Assembly: GCA_003640385.1 (NCBI GenBank)
Contig: RCAB01000430.1
Location: forward strand, 1 to 53,721
Reading direction: 5' to 3'
Source: Setaria digitata
Lineage: Eukaryota; Nematoda; Chromadorea; Rhabditida; Setariidae
DNA length: 53,721 nt
Part shown: piece by piece, positions 38,101-48,000 of the stretch
Layout of the letters: each line of letters opens with the position of its first letter
Numbering within the stretch: the stretch's first letter is position 1
The notes under the pieces: generated by a model
Seen by the model: the letters and a program-made list of their open reading frames with translations, nothing else
What the model was told of the DNA's origin: nothing
Databases searched by the model: none
Position numbers and translations under genes: made by a program

Positions 38101-38840
38101 CAGGTATTTAAGGCTACAAAAATAAAGACTCAGAATAAACCCAAACTTCATTGATGGTTGTGAGTCGGAAGTTTAATTTATGTAATGCTAATTTTGTTTG
38201 AATTTTCGAGAAATTTTACATGCTTGTATCTTTTCAGCCGTTTATCGCCAGATATTATTGTGTAATGCGGGCTTTGACGCAGATGGCGGGCACTTATTTC
38301 ACAGACAAGAAACTTTTTGAAGAATCACTATTGCTTGCTATAAATATACATACTACAAAAAAGGGGAGTCGAATGTACCAGTCGATCTGTATCACATTAG
38401 ATGTAACTCGGAATGCATTACAAGCACTTTGTATGCTGCAAGCTACTTGCAAACATGTGAGTTTATTGATATGGTGGTAGGAAGCGGACCATGAAGAAAA
38501 TAAGACAATAATTTCAACCACTGCATTCCTCGTAATCTTTTTACAGGAGTTTAAAGTAATTAGTTTGAGAATTCCTTACGGCAATCATTTCAAGACACAG
38601 GATTTAAGCGGGAGGATATATGAAACAGCTTGCCTGATTTATTCATAATTGTTTGCGAACAAGAAAACATTAATCTGAGAATAAAAATAGTGACATCGAG
38701 AAATGAAACAGAGAAATTTGCAGAATGAAAAGGAATATGATGTCAATATTTGTTATTTGCAACGAATGATGGAGCTTTTGGAAAACGTCAGTGTAATCGA
38801 ACTTCCTTTTGATAATAACTTGTTTACTTCAAAGATCTAA
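33936..38840 (+). CDS. Dihydroxyacetone-phosphate acyltransferase (GNPAT/ACL-7 type)
   Basis: GNPAT acylates dihydroxyacetone phosphate in peroxisomes, the first step of ether-lipid (plasmalogen) synthesis. Exons read: 33936-34115, 34299-34445, 34739-34834, 34926-35081, 35243-35422, 35547-35646, 35711-35835, 36282-36413, 36526-36653, 36851-37013, a possible 21-nt exon 37660-37680, about 37860-38103, 38238-38456, then the last exon. The four acyltransferase motifs are present: HRSYMD (HxxxxD), [21 protein letters not shown] and [19 protein letters not shown] and [12 protein letters not shown] match GNPAT specifically. Two endings are possible. Splicing from 38456 (or via 38547-38555) to 38723-38840 ends in SKI, a peroxisomal PTS1 tripeptide; reading on from 38547 ends at 38648 in IYS. 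I prefer the SKI end because it restores family length and targeting. The start codon and the junction near 37.68-37.86 kb are unresolved. Predicted length is about 660-680 residues (human 680). Confidence 0.85.
35124..35163. repeat. (TA)n microsatellite in a GNPAT intron
   Basis: About 19 TA units directly between two catalytic-domain exons; likely length-polymorphic. Confidence 0.93.
38680..38685 (+). terminator. Poly(A) signal AATAAA for the short GNPAT 3' end
   Basis: It lies 31 nt after the IYS stop at 38646-38648 and inside the intron used by the SKI form. Confidence 0.4.
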
Positions 38841-38938
38841 ATTTTTCGTATTAAAATGTCCAAGCATAGAATTAATGATTCGCTTACCGGATATTCTAAA
38901 AAATAGAAATAATGTTGTTGCTGGAAAAGCCTACACAT

Positions 38939-38944
38939 AATAAA
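38939..38944 (+). terminator. Poly(A) signal AATAAA for the long GNPAT 3' end
   Basis: It lies about 100 nt after the SKI stop codon at 38838-38840. Confidence 0.45.
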
Positions 38945-39502
38945 ACAACTACATGGTAAAACTAGGGGGAGACGAATTAGACAAGAAGCACAACCTGGGA
39001 ATCCCGATACCAACTGTTGTGCCTCTTATTTGTTTTTCCTCCATTATGGTGAATACTGAGTGGGCAGTATTTGTCACTTTTCTAATATTCTCACGCAGCG
39101 TGTGGGAGTGAGTGCTTCCTGCCTTGTTCACCATGCAGTCGGTGTTAACATCTGCATTTGGTGCATTCGGCTCGTGGATAGTTAGATGGTCTGTGTAGGA
39201 TGTCGCATTCGACTGCTTCGATCTATAAAAGAAAACTTAGTCGTTAGACACATAATCGGACTTCGTTACTCCCTTAACGCCAAGATTTTCCCCGTGTGTT
39301 GGTGAGGTCGAACACTGCACGTGGCAGCTGTACCGGAAGGATCAACTTTTCCATTTCAGCTTGGGGCAAACCAACTGAAATAACAGTCCGGCTAAATTAA
39401 TTTACCTAAGGATATAAATAGTTGATGGCAGATGAAGAAAATAAGCAGGGAGTGCAGACAACATTGTTCTGGTCTGGTTGCGCTATGTAACGCGATGTAG
39501 AG

Positions 39503-39516
39503 GCGGGAAGTTTCAA
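39503..39516. promoter_or_regulatory. Candidate CDE/E2F-CHR composite site, distal
   Basis: GCGGGAAG (complement CTTCCCGC, E2F-like) is directly followed by TTTCAAA, which contains the reverse complement of the CHR element TTTGAA. It is about 340 bp upstream of the CENP-A ATG. Confidence 0.4.
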
Positions 39517-39659
39517 ATTTCTGAAATGGAGCCTAGAATTGAGAACACTTGCTTTCGTTTTTGGTTCTCCAGTGTTCTTGATTTAGGATGAATTTGGTGC
39601 TAATCGTTGAGAGGTGCTCTCCTGGGTTGTGTTATATAACTTTCTGAGTAGAGAGTGCA

Positions 39660-39673
39660 GCGGGAAGTTTGAA
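39660..39673. promoter_or_regulatory. Candidate CDE/E2F-CHR composite site, proximal
   Basis: GCGGGAAGTTTGAA, about 180 bp upstream of the CENP-A ATG. The arrangement of a CDE/E2F half-site a few bases before TTTGAA is the known bipartite DREAM/LIN-54 target layout of cell-cycle genes. Confidence 0.5.
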
Positions 39674-39840
39674 ATTCGGGAGACTAGTAAAGTTTATTTT
39701 GGTCCAATTGCGGTCATTTTTATAAAATACAAGGAAAAAAGGAATTTCCGTTAGATTCTGTTGTGTTTGGAACTTGGTTTGAAAGTTAAAGAAAGATTTT
39801 TAATAAATAAGTATCGCCTCGCCAAGTTACACTTACTCGC

Positions 39841-39846
39841 TTTTAG
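39841..39846 (+). promoter_or_regulatory. Probable trans-splice acceptor of the CENP-A gene
   Basis: TTTTAG, preceded by a pyrimidine-rich stretch, leaves only 8 nt (TTATCGAA) before the ATG at 39855. This is the usual geometry of a spliced-leader acceptor in nematodes. Confidence 0.55.
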
Positions 39847-39854
39847 TTATCGAA

Positions 39855-40338
39855 ATGGTACGAACCAAAGCAGGCGTAAGGAGATACGATGTATCTTCCA
39901 GCCCTTCACTGAATAATTTAACGGATGAAGGTATTTCCCAGGCTATAATTATTAAAAGTGTCTGTTTTCTTACTTGAATCATTCTGTTATGCCTCAGTAA
40001 TTTCTGCTAACAATTTTAATGATTACCCAGACCATCATATGAAGTTAAAAGATGTAGAACAAAAGCACTGTAGTGTTCGAATTCCAAAACTGTGATGCTT
40101 CTGTGGTGAAGACTTCCTTAACTATACTAAACTTTCCTAAGGAAACCTGTCTTGCAGAATTTTAATACCCACGTTATCTTCATGATTACTTTTCTTTTGC
40201 ATTGATGTTGATTGTTTCAGGTTCTGTGTTTTCCACAGTTCACGACCACAATACTGATATAAGATACCATCAGTATATATCAGGTAGGCCTTAAATCTAA
40301 CTTTAAAGGCAACGGCAAAAACGAAGTCTGTTATGGTT

Positions 40339-40377
<39 letters not shown>

Positions 40378-41689
40378 GGTTTAACAAAAACATCGGCAAT
40401 TTCTTTTGCGAAACAGTTTTTCGACCAGAAGTTTAGAAAATTAATTGTTTAGATACGAAAGCTTTTTTATAGGAGATGAAGATCAAACAAAAGTAATCAC
40501 AGAATTAGGAAAAGGTTTAAATCGAAGTGGAGGACATCCTCGTTATGGTTATAAAGCTGTGCGGAACTCGCGAAAACGTTCCAGGCGCTACAGGCATACT
40601 TTTGATTTTTATAAATCTGTTTCGTCTATGAAAATGAAGAAAGTTCGTGCTTTAGTTGAAAATAGTAGTTGATTATAGAAAATTGCAATTCCAGGCCTGG
40701 CGTGCGAGCACTCAAAGAAATTCGTAAATATCAAAAGTCGACGAAACTGTTGATCAAAAATTTACCGTTTGGGCGGCTTGTTAAGGAAATTGCAAATGAA
40801 GTATCCGATTTTTCTGTTGGATATCGTTTTGCAGTAGAAGCAATTGCTGCACTTCAGGAGGCAAGAGATTTTCATATTTTTCAATTAAAAAAGTAAAATT
40901 TTCTTCGCATTTTCCAGATTTCAGATTTGATTCATGTTCACGGTTATTTTGACAAAATATTTTCTGAGTTAGATCAGGGGTCAGTAACTGTCAATATAAA
41001 AAAAAAATCGGAATGAAGGAGCGGATTTATGATTCTCTGCTATAAATAGGTCTCTCCGTTCATAATAACTTCTATAACATTAAGCTGATTATTTCGACGG
41101 AAATAAGAGTTTCTAGCTGAATATTACAAAATCTGATAAACAAATAAAGCATGCAATGAATAACATAGCGATATTTGTTTCCGTCCCATGTGAACTTTTG
41201 AATTGCTTTACAATATTTTGTGCTTTACAAGCACAAGGCTGACTAAAAGTGCACAATTTTTCAATAGCGTTTAGATCTAAGTTGTTTAGCAATGCTACAG
41301 TTAAGTTCACTGTTTCAAGAGAAATGAAGTTTCACTCATTTTAACAACAATGCCTCCACCGAGCTGGACTTCCTCGTTTTTGTTTACATCTGTCCACTGG
41401 ATATTTCAAACAATCAGTAATGTAAATACCATCCTTAAAAACAAATAAAGAAGATTGGGATGTTATCAGTTTCAGTTGAGAGTACTATCGATGATAATGA
41501 TGTCTAAGTGAATACGAGTTTGTTTGGAGTGTCAATCCTTTTTATATATTCGAGAAGGTATTATTTCAGGCAGCAGAAGCTTTCATGGTCCAATTTTTTG
41601 AAAACGCTCTTCTGTGCAGTCAACATGCTAAACGGATAACAGTGATGCAACGCGACATTCAGCTTGTTCGTCGGCTCTTCAATATTTGA
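39855..41689 (+). CDS. Centromeric histone H3 variant (CENP-A/HCP-3 type)
   Basis: CENP-A replaces H3 in centromeric nucleosomes and seeds the kinetochore. Five exons (39855-39930, 40221-40283, 40473-40593, 40695-40860, 41570-41689) give 181 residues with all phases matching. The protein begins MVRTK, has an 85-residue acidic-then-basic tail and enters the histone fold at [20 protein letters not shown] (H3: RYRPGTVALREIRRYQKST). It continues with [11 protein letters not shown], a changed loop-1 region ([22 protein letters not shown]), then [24 protein letters not shown] and [10 protein letters not shown]. The long unique tail, divergent loop 1 and introns inside the fold separate it from replicative H3. 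The family assignment is firm; centromeric function is inferred from divergence. Introns 40594-40694 and 40861-41569 both start with GC, and both are needed for the H3 frame. The E2F/CHR-like sites upstream suggest cell-cycle control. Confidence 0.9.
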
Positions 41690-42023
41690 GAACAAAAGAA
41701 AACATTAACTTTTCTGGACCAGCATTGAGGCTGTGAAGCTGAATGCTCAAAATATTGTGACTATATTGTAGGAATATTTCTTGAGTGTATGAAAATATTC
41801 TACAATTTGACCTTTTGCGGCTTGATTAATTCTTAATATTAAGTTGCGGCTTGACTTTATTGTGCTTTAGCAAGCTTTCATTCCATATTTTCTTTATATT
41901 CCTATATCATTTCAAAAACAGTTATAACTTAACTTGATTCATGAGATTTCACTAATTTCTTAATGATTAAATGGTTGGTTAATGCAAGTATAATGCAGAG
42001 ACAACAAAAATATGGTATTTCGG

Positions 42024-42293
42024 ATGAAAGAAATGTCGAAGGATCATGAGTCATCTGGAATGTGTGAAAGTTATGTTCATTATATATATATGTAGCATTT
42101 CACGAATGTGAGTTGTTCTTTCCATATATGATCGTTTTATTTTTTCTTTTTAGTATATTTGAAGCGGTTTCCTGTCCCATCATACAAGTTTGTGGAAGAG
42201 GATGATGAAGTTTCAGGGAGATTTGGAATAGAGGGATTTATATCTGAAACTGACGAGGATAAGCGACAAACAAAAAAACAGAAACAAAACTGA
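42024..42293 (+). CDS. Unrecognised two-exon small protein (61 aa)
   Basis: Exons 42024-42069 and 42154-42293 join in phase (donor GTTATG, acceptor CTTTTTAG) to a 61-residue protein. I do not recognise it. The first 14 residues are polar; the middle has KRFPVPSYKFVEEDDEVSG and RFGIEGFISETDEDK, and the end is very basic (KRQTKKQKQN), suggesting a nuclear or nucleic-acid-associated protein. It lies 334 bp after the CENP-A stop on the same strand and could be an operon partner. It could instead be the last exon of a larger gene whose other exons I missed. The well-formed acceptor and the composition of exon 2 argue for real coding sequence, but there is no homology evidence. Confidence 0.4.
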
Positions 42294-44994
42294 TTTACTG
42301 TTTTGTAATTTCATAGCATTTCTCTTTTTTGGCTCTCCTTTGCTAGTCAGTGTGGTATTTTTCGAAAAATTAACTCGGGTGACACATGTCGAAGATATCG
42401 GTCTCAACCGACTTTTGATACGTAGCAGAAAATATATCTTACTCTCAAAGTATCTGTTATTTGGTGGTTAGCAGAGAAAGTTCAATAAGATTTTATCTTT
42501 AGTTGGTATATGTTTGCCGTGAGTCGAAAGCCGGATATTCGACTAAATGTTGCTGTAAGTTGTAAGATCAGGTTCCAACCATATTACATTAATAATTTTG
42601 TTTTAGCAGTTTGCTTGTGAGATTCTCAGAGAATCAATATTTGCGGAGGAATATGAATCTGCCTTTGATGATGCAAATTGTTGCTTTAATTTTGTATCTC
42701 AAATTAGGGCTGTTGCAGTTGTACTTCCTTAACGTTATAGTTGTCATTTACTTTACTTTTGGACCTTTTCTTAATGCAAGGGTCGTGTTTTAAAAGTTTA
42801 GGTATGATAATGAGACAGACAGGTTTTCACAGATTTGGTTTGGAAGGGATTCGGAATTATAAACACCAAAAGTTTGACTGAATGTATCTGTATTTTGTTT
42901 GTTGATGTATGGTGGGGTTTATACCAGATTTTTTTTTTTTTTGCAGATAACAACAACACTCGTTGGGGCTAAGTTGACTAGCTGGTTTTCCTACTAGGGT
43001 TATCGCCGCACTTTCTTGTCATTCACTTAGTCGACTTTATTCCTTGAAAAAGACCACTTCTTACACCTCGCTTAATTTGAATATTTTGCCCTCTGAAATT
43101 GGATCCCTTTAACATGCATGTAAGTGTGCACTGCTGTTTTAATGGGTGTTGGCCAGAAGTGATCTGCTTTTTGAAGTCTGTAGTGTGGATGTTTGATGTC
43201 TCTGACTGTCATCAAGCAGCCGCAGTATCATAAATTTCTGATGGTGAGTTTAATAGATATGGAGCATAAAACAAGAGGTGAAATGCAAAATGTAACCGCA
43301 AGTATGTAGAAGATGATCAAGTTATTCATTTGTTCGTTCCAACATCAGCTCTTCCAGTATTCATGATGGGGTTGCACTTTAAAATACATTAACCTTGACT
43401 TGTGCTTTTACAATCTAATTTTCCAATTTTACTGCTACTGCATTGTTGGGAGTAACCCGTTGTTTTTCAGAATCCTTTTATCTAGTTCACAAGTGAATAA
43501 AGTTGAAATGCTGGCGTTTTGAAACACATATGCAAAGTCTCCAATCTGTTCTGACAATTGCCTTACTGTAAGCATACATTTCGGATTATTCCTACGATTT
43601 TCGATTCTACCACAGTTTCATGTGTATGCAGTGGTAGCATAAGTCATCCTCGAAAAATTTTTCATTCTCATTTAATTCTTTTTCTATTTGAGCCAAATGT
43701 TATGATTGACAACATCAGTTCGGATTTTTTGAGAATTGTCCCAAAATGTGGTCGAGTTGCGCGGTAAAAACAATTATATTTGGTGATCTAATCAAAATGT
43801 CCTTGCAGAATATTTATTGTGTCTCGGCTTACTCTTATCTGCTATTCCTCCTGGGGCTAGGTTCTATTTAAAATGAGTTTGTTCTTGATTTTCATTGATA
43901 GGAAAAACGGATGAAGCATAATGTGTAATCATTGCAGTTGTCTTGTGAACCTGGTGTGCTTTGATTATTATATATGCAAAGTAGTTTAATCTTAGAAAAA
44001 TCAACAAAATTAAATGTTTGCAAGGGAAAATAGACATAACATTTGATTTCTATGGTACAGAAAGCTATTGAAAAGTCGATTTTCTTTGGAAAATTTAGCC
44101 TTTTTCAAAAATTAGAGTATTTGTTGATAAGTCATTTGTAGAACTGAACAAAAAAGATAAGACACCTATGGTACTAATTTATATTCCTAATCTGTTTGTT
44201 TAGGAGTAATATTAATTGCGTAGTTTACCACTGGACTTTGATTTCCATAAATGAACACTGTTCCATCATACTGTAGACTGCAACTCGTGTTTTTTACTGA
44301 AGAGTAATGCTACGAGATTTTGTACTGTAGCATTATAGTTGTTTTCCAGATTTCTAAAGGTGTTTTTTTTTTAACTCTTCCTTACCGATTTTCATGCCGA
44401 AACCAAAAATTACTGTTTGAGTCCGATATATTGGTAGTATTTAACTGTGGATTGAACTATAAGTTCGTTGGCCATTTACAATATTATATATATAAATTAG
44501 AAGATTCATTAACTAAATTAATGGAGTTTCGACCAATAATATCAAATAATTACAATATCAAAATAAATTGGTGATATTTATTGTGATGTCACAGAACCTG
44601 AGTATGAATATTTATATGTTGGAAAATGCTTTATTCATTTTTTCCTGATATAAAACAAGACTGAAGAGAATAACACTTTAATTCTGATGTACTAATTTAG
44701 AAGAACTGTATTTTTGTCATATCAAATTAAGCGCATCCTTTGCATTTAGATTTTTGAGCCGTAATTATACAACATTTCCTATACTGATTAAAACGGCCCA
44801 TAGTTAACTATTGGGTTAATCCTAGGATTTAATAAGAGAATTTTCACGGAAAACTAGATAGATCATCTACCGCAGTACAACTAATGCAACTTCATAGTTT
44901 TCATAACATCTTTCATCGTCTTTTTCCTGGTTTATATTTTAACAACTATTATTTCTTCTGGGATTGGTTTTATAAACTGAACTACGCCATAAAT

Positions 44995-45043
<49 letters not shown>

Positions 45044-45085
45044 NCTATACATCTCTGCAATTGAATTATAATTTAGTGTTATGCG
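42294..45085. other. Intergenic region, no gene recognised
   Basis: About 2.8 kb. Short ORFs only, none with a conserved motif or coherent exon chain. A 48-nt T run ending in an ambiguous base (44996-45044) is at its right end; nothing else assignable is seen. Confidence 0.5.
44996..45044. repeat. Poly-T run with an N
   Basis: Forty-eight T residues followed by a single N at 45044, the only ambiguous base in the window; probably a sequencing or assembly uncertainty of homopolymer length. Confidence 0.95.
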
Positions 45086-48000
45086 ATGCAAGGTAATGTA
45101 AAAGAATGTTCAGCAGGGAACGAAATTTTAATTAAAAATGGCAGTTCCAAACTTCCTTCAAAGACCAGTTTATCGTTCATTCCTCCAGATGGTTCGCTTT
45201 TTATTAATTAATTGCTTTTTCAGGACTTAATTTTTTATAAAATTACTCCATGAAACACTTAATGAAAAGTTAATTATTACGCCACAATATAAGAATGCCG
45301 TGTATTTCAGTATTTAGTAACTTGAACTAAATTAGATATCATGAATTGCAGGTGGATATGGATGGATTATCGTACTTGCCTCATTCTTTGCCAATACTAT
45401 TGTAGATGGTGTTATTTACTCAATTGGTGAAGCGCTTGTCGGAATTTGGGAGGAGGATTTTGAAACGACAGCTATGCAAGCTTCCATTGTTCCATCGTTA
45501 CTCGCTGGATTTTACCTGCTTGCTGGTGTTTTACTTTCTTGCAGCCCTTTTTTATGGATATTAATGAGCTTATCAATAACTTTAAAAATTGTGGTGTAGG
45601 AGTACCAGTCACAGCTTTTGTTCATAGCGATTAATATCAATGATTTAAAATATTTTCTCATATAATTTAATTTCTGCTCACTACACTTCCAAGAAATCTC
45701 TTTATTCTGTGTTTTTGTTGATATTCATAACAAAAGTGATAATTTTTTTTAGGTCCATTGGCAAGCGGACTTGCAAATTCATTTGGATGTCGTTTGGTAG
45801 TCATCGCTGGTGCTGCAACGACATTTGTCGGTCTCATTTTATCTTCGCTTGTACCATCACTTCCAATGCTTTATATTACATTCGGTGTCATCGGAGGTGA
45901 ACTTGCATGATGGCTTTCCATTCCTCTTCATTTTTGATAAAATGGCATTAATTATTAAAAGCAAATAGTTCCTTCTATGTAACTTTTATTTCAATGTTCG
46001 GGAATCCTCAATTGATGACAAAGAATCTCATATGAAATTAAATGCACAAAAACATCATCCCAGTTTTGAAACATATTTCCAGAAATGCTAGAGTGTTTGA
46101 TAGTTTTCGTGTTTAAATTACATTGTTAGGTTTAAACCGTTGATTAATTCAGGAATTGGCTTTGGACTTGTTTATTTGCCCTCAATACTGATTGTAAATG
46201 AGTATTTTGAGAAACGAAGAGCCTTTGCAATGGGAATAGCTGTATGCGGTTCAGGTATTGGTACTACCATATTTTCACAGGTATGTCATATTGGTAAAGA
46301 ACTGCTGTATCTTTCAATTGAGTTTTTTACTGAATTTTTTTTTTTGTATGTAAGATCATAGCTTTCTTGGTACCGCCCGAAAATTAAATTTCCTCAGTGT
46401 GTTAGGTTTATCTGCAACAGAACATATTTTAGTTATTCCCATTTTTATTGAAACTTTGTGAAAACAACTGGAGGCACTTTCTTGTTTGTACAGCATTTGT
46501 TACCCTTTTGTCTGTTTTTTGTGGGTTATGCTATCGGAAATTACCATCAGTTAAGTCGGAAAATAATGAGGTTTGTTCTCTTTTCATTTCTTGTTAAATA
46601 GTATGGAAGTAATTTAGTTACTAGAAATTTTAAAATTGTAGTTGAATTAAATTGAACTTAGTTAATACATTAAACATTGTTTTATTTGAAAGTTATTCTA
46701 TGCAAAGATCAGCTGACGGTGGTTTGGGCCTTTTATTTATGATTCTAAAATCAAAGGGGAGAATAAATTAAGAATTGGTTTAGTAGATCACTCGATCATT
46801 TCATCGAAATTTAGTTTTTTCTTTTGGAGTGTTTTGACTGATTTAAATTGGAATTTGCAACAAATTTAGCCATGTTGGCAAATGACGTTTTTACTACACC
46901 AATACACGAATGTGATGCATTTTTGCTCCCATAAAACAGAAAAAAATAAACAATAAATAAAAATAAAGAATAAAAAAAAAAAATAAAAAATGAAGAAAAA
47001 TTTAAAAGAAAAGTCCCTTAACTTGAAAACCAAAAGAACCAAAAAGGAATTCACCAATTTTTTTTGAGACTATTTTCTAGCTAAGAAAGAAATACCAAAA
47101 AAGCCATTTATCTTAAATTTCATCAAGTTTTGCTGAAATATCCTTCTGAATTCAAATGTTTACAAAACATCATTTGGAAACCGAAAACTTCATGAAAATT
47201 GTCATCAGCTTTTGATCAAAATTTAATTTGATCACTGAAATACGTAAAAGCACAAGAAAACCAGATTGATAATTATCGAAAAATACTTCATGATACATGA
47301 CCAAATCAAATTCGTATCATATCTGTATTTAGGAAAAATTGCGTCCTGCTACTCCACAGCCAAATTTCTTGTTTTCGAAATAGTTTGTTGACACTGTCAA
47401 AATTCCTGATAAAGTTTGGATTTTTGACATTTGAAAGAAAAATATAGATTTCAAATTTATACTATTCTTTGTATGTCAAATGCAGGAATTTTCTGAACTG
47501 TAAGCTGCTTAATAATCCTATAATTAAGTTGAGGTAATTCAATCTTCATGAAATAATTCTTAGTTTCCGCACTCTTTTATTTATCTAATATTTTAAACAG
47601 CATTTTTTTTTTTCACGAATCATGATTGTTAAATAATTGTCTTGCTTCAAATTAATATGAATAATTATATAACTGAATATTACAAATTACTGCTTCACCA
47701 CATGTTCAGTGAAATATTTTTCATATCACTGAATTATGTTTTTAATAGAAAAATGCATCTTCCTTTAAAATTTCTCGTTACTTGAAAGATTCTGTGAATA
47801 GTAATAGTAGTAGTAACCCGTAATAAACTGTAATAGTAACCCAAGTAGATGGGGAGGTAAAGTTTTAATTACAGGGTCAAATGTTAAATTGCAATTACGT
47901 TAATTTTCCATTATAATATGTACGAATAAGTGTAGTAAAGGTGGATATTAAAAGAAATTTATTGACATTCCAGGCAAGGACGAGTCACCTCAACCTAATT

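Larger units (their letters stand above)
38945..39854. other. GNPAT-CENP-A intergenic/promoter region
   Basis: About 0.9 kb without a recognisable gene. It contains an E-box-like CACGTG at 39319-39324, two GCGGGAAG-plus-TTTGAA-type composite sites at 39503-39516 and 39660-39673, and a TTTTAG acceptor at 39841-39846 directly before the CENP-A start. Confidence 0.5.

Noticed and set aside
38547..38648. Loss of the peroxisomal targeting signal in GNPAT
   Set aside because: This was the first reading (end IYS); a downstream exon at 38723-38840, in phase, ends in SKI.
40594..40694. Frameshift or pseudogene in the CENP-A gene (in-frame TGA at about 40670)
   Set aside because: A GC donor at 40594 joins RRYR to PGVRALKEI exactly as in histone H3 and removes the stop.
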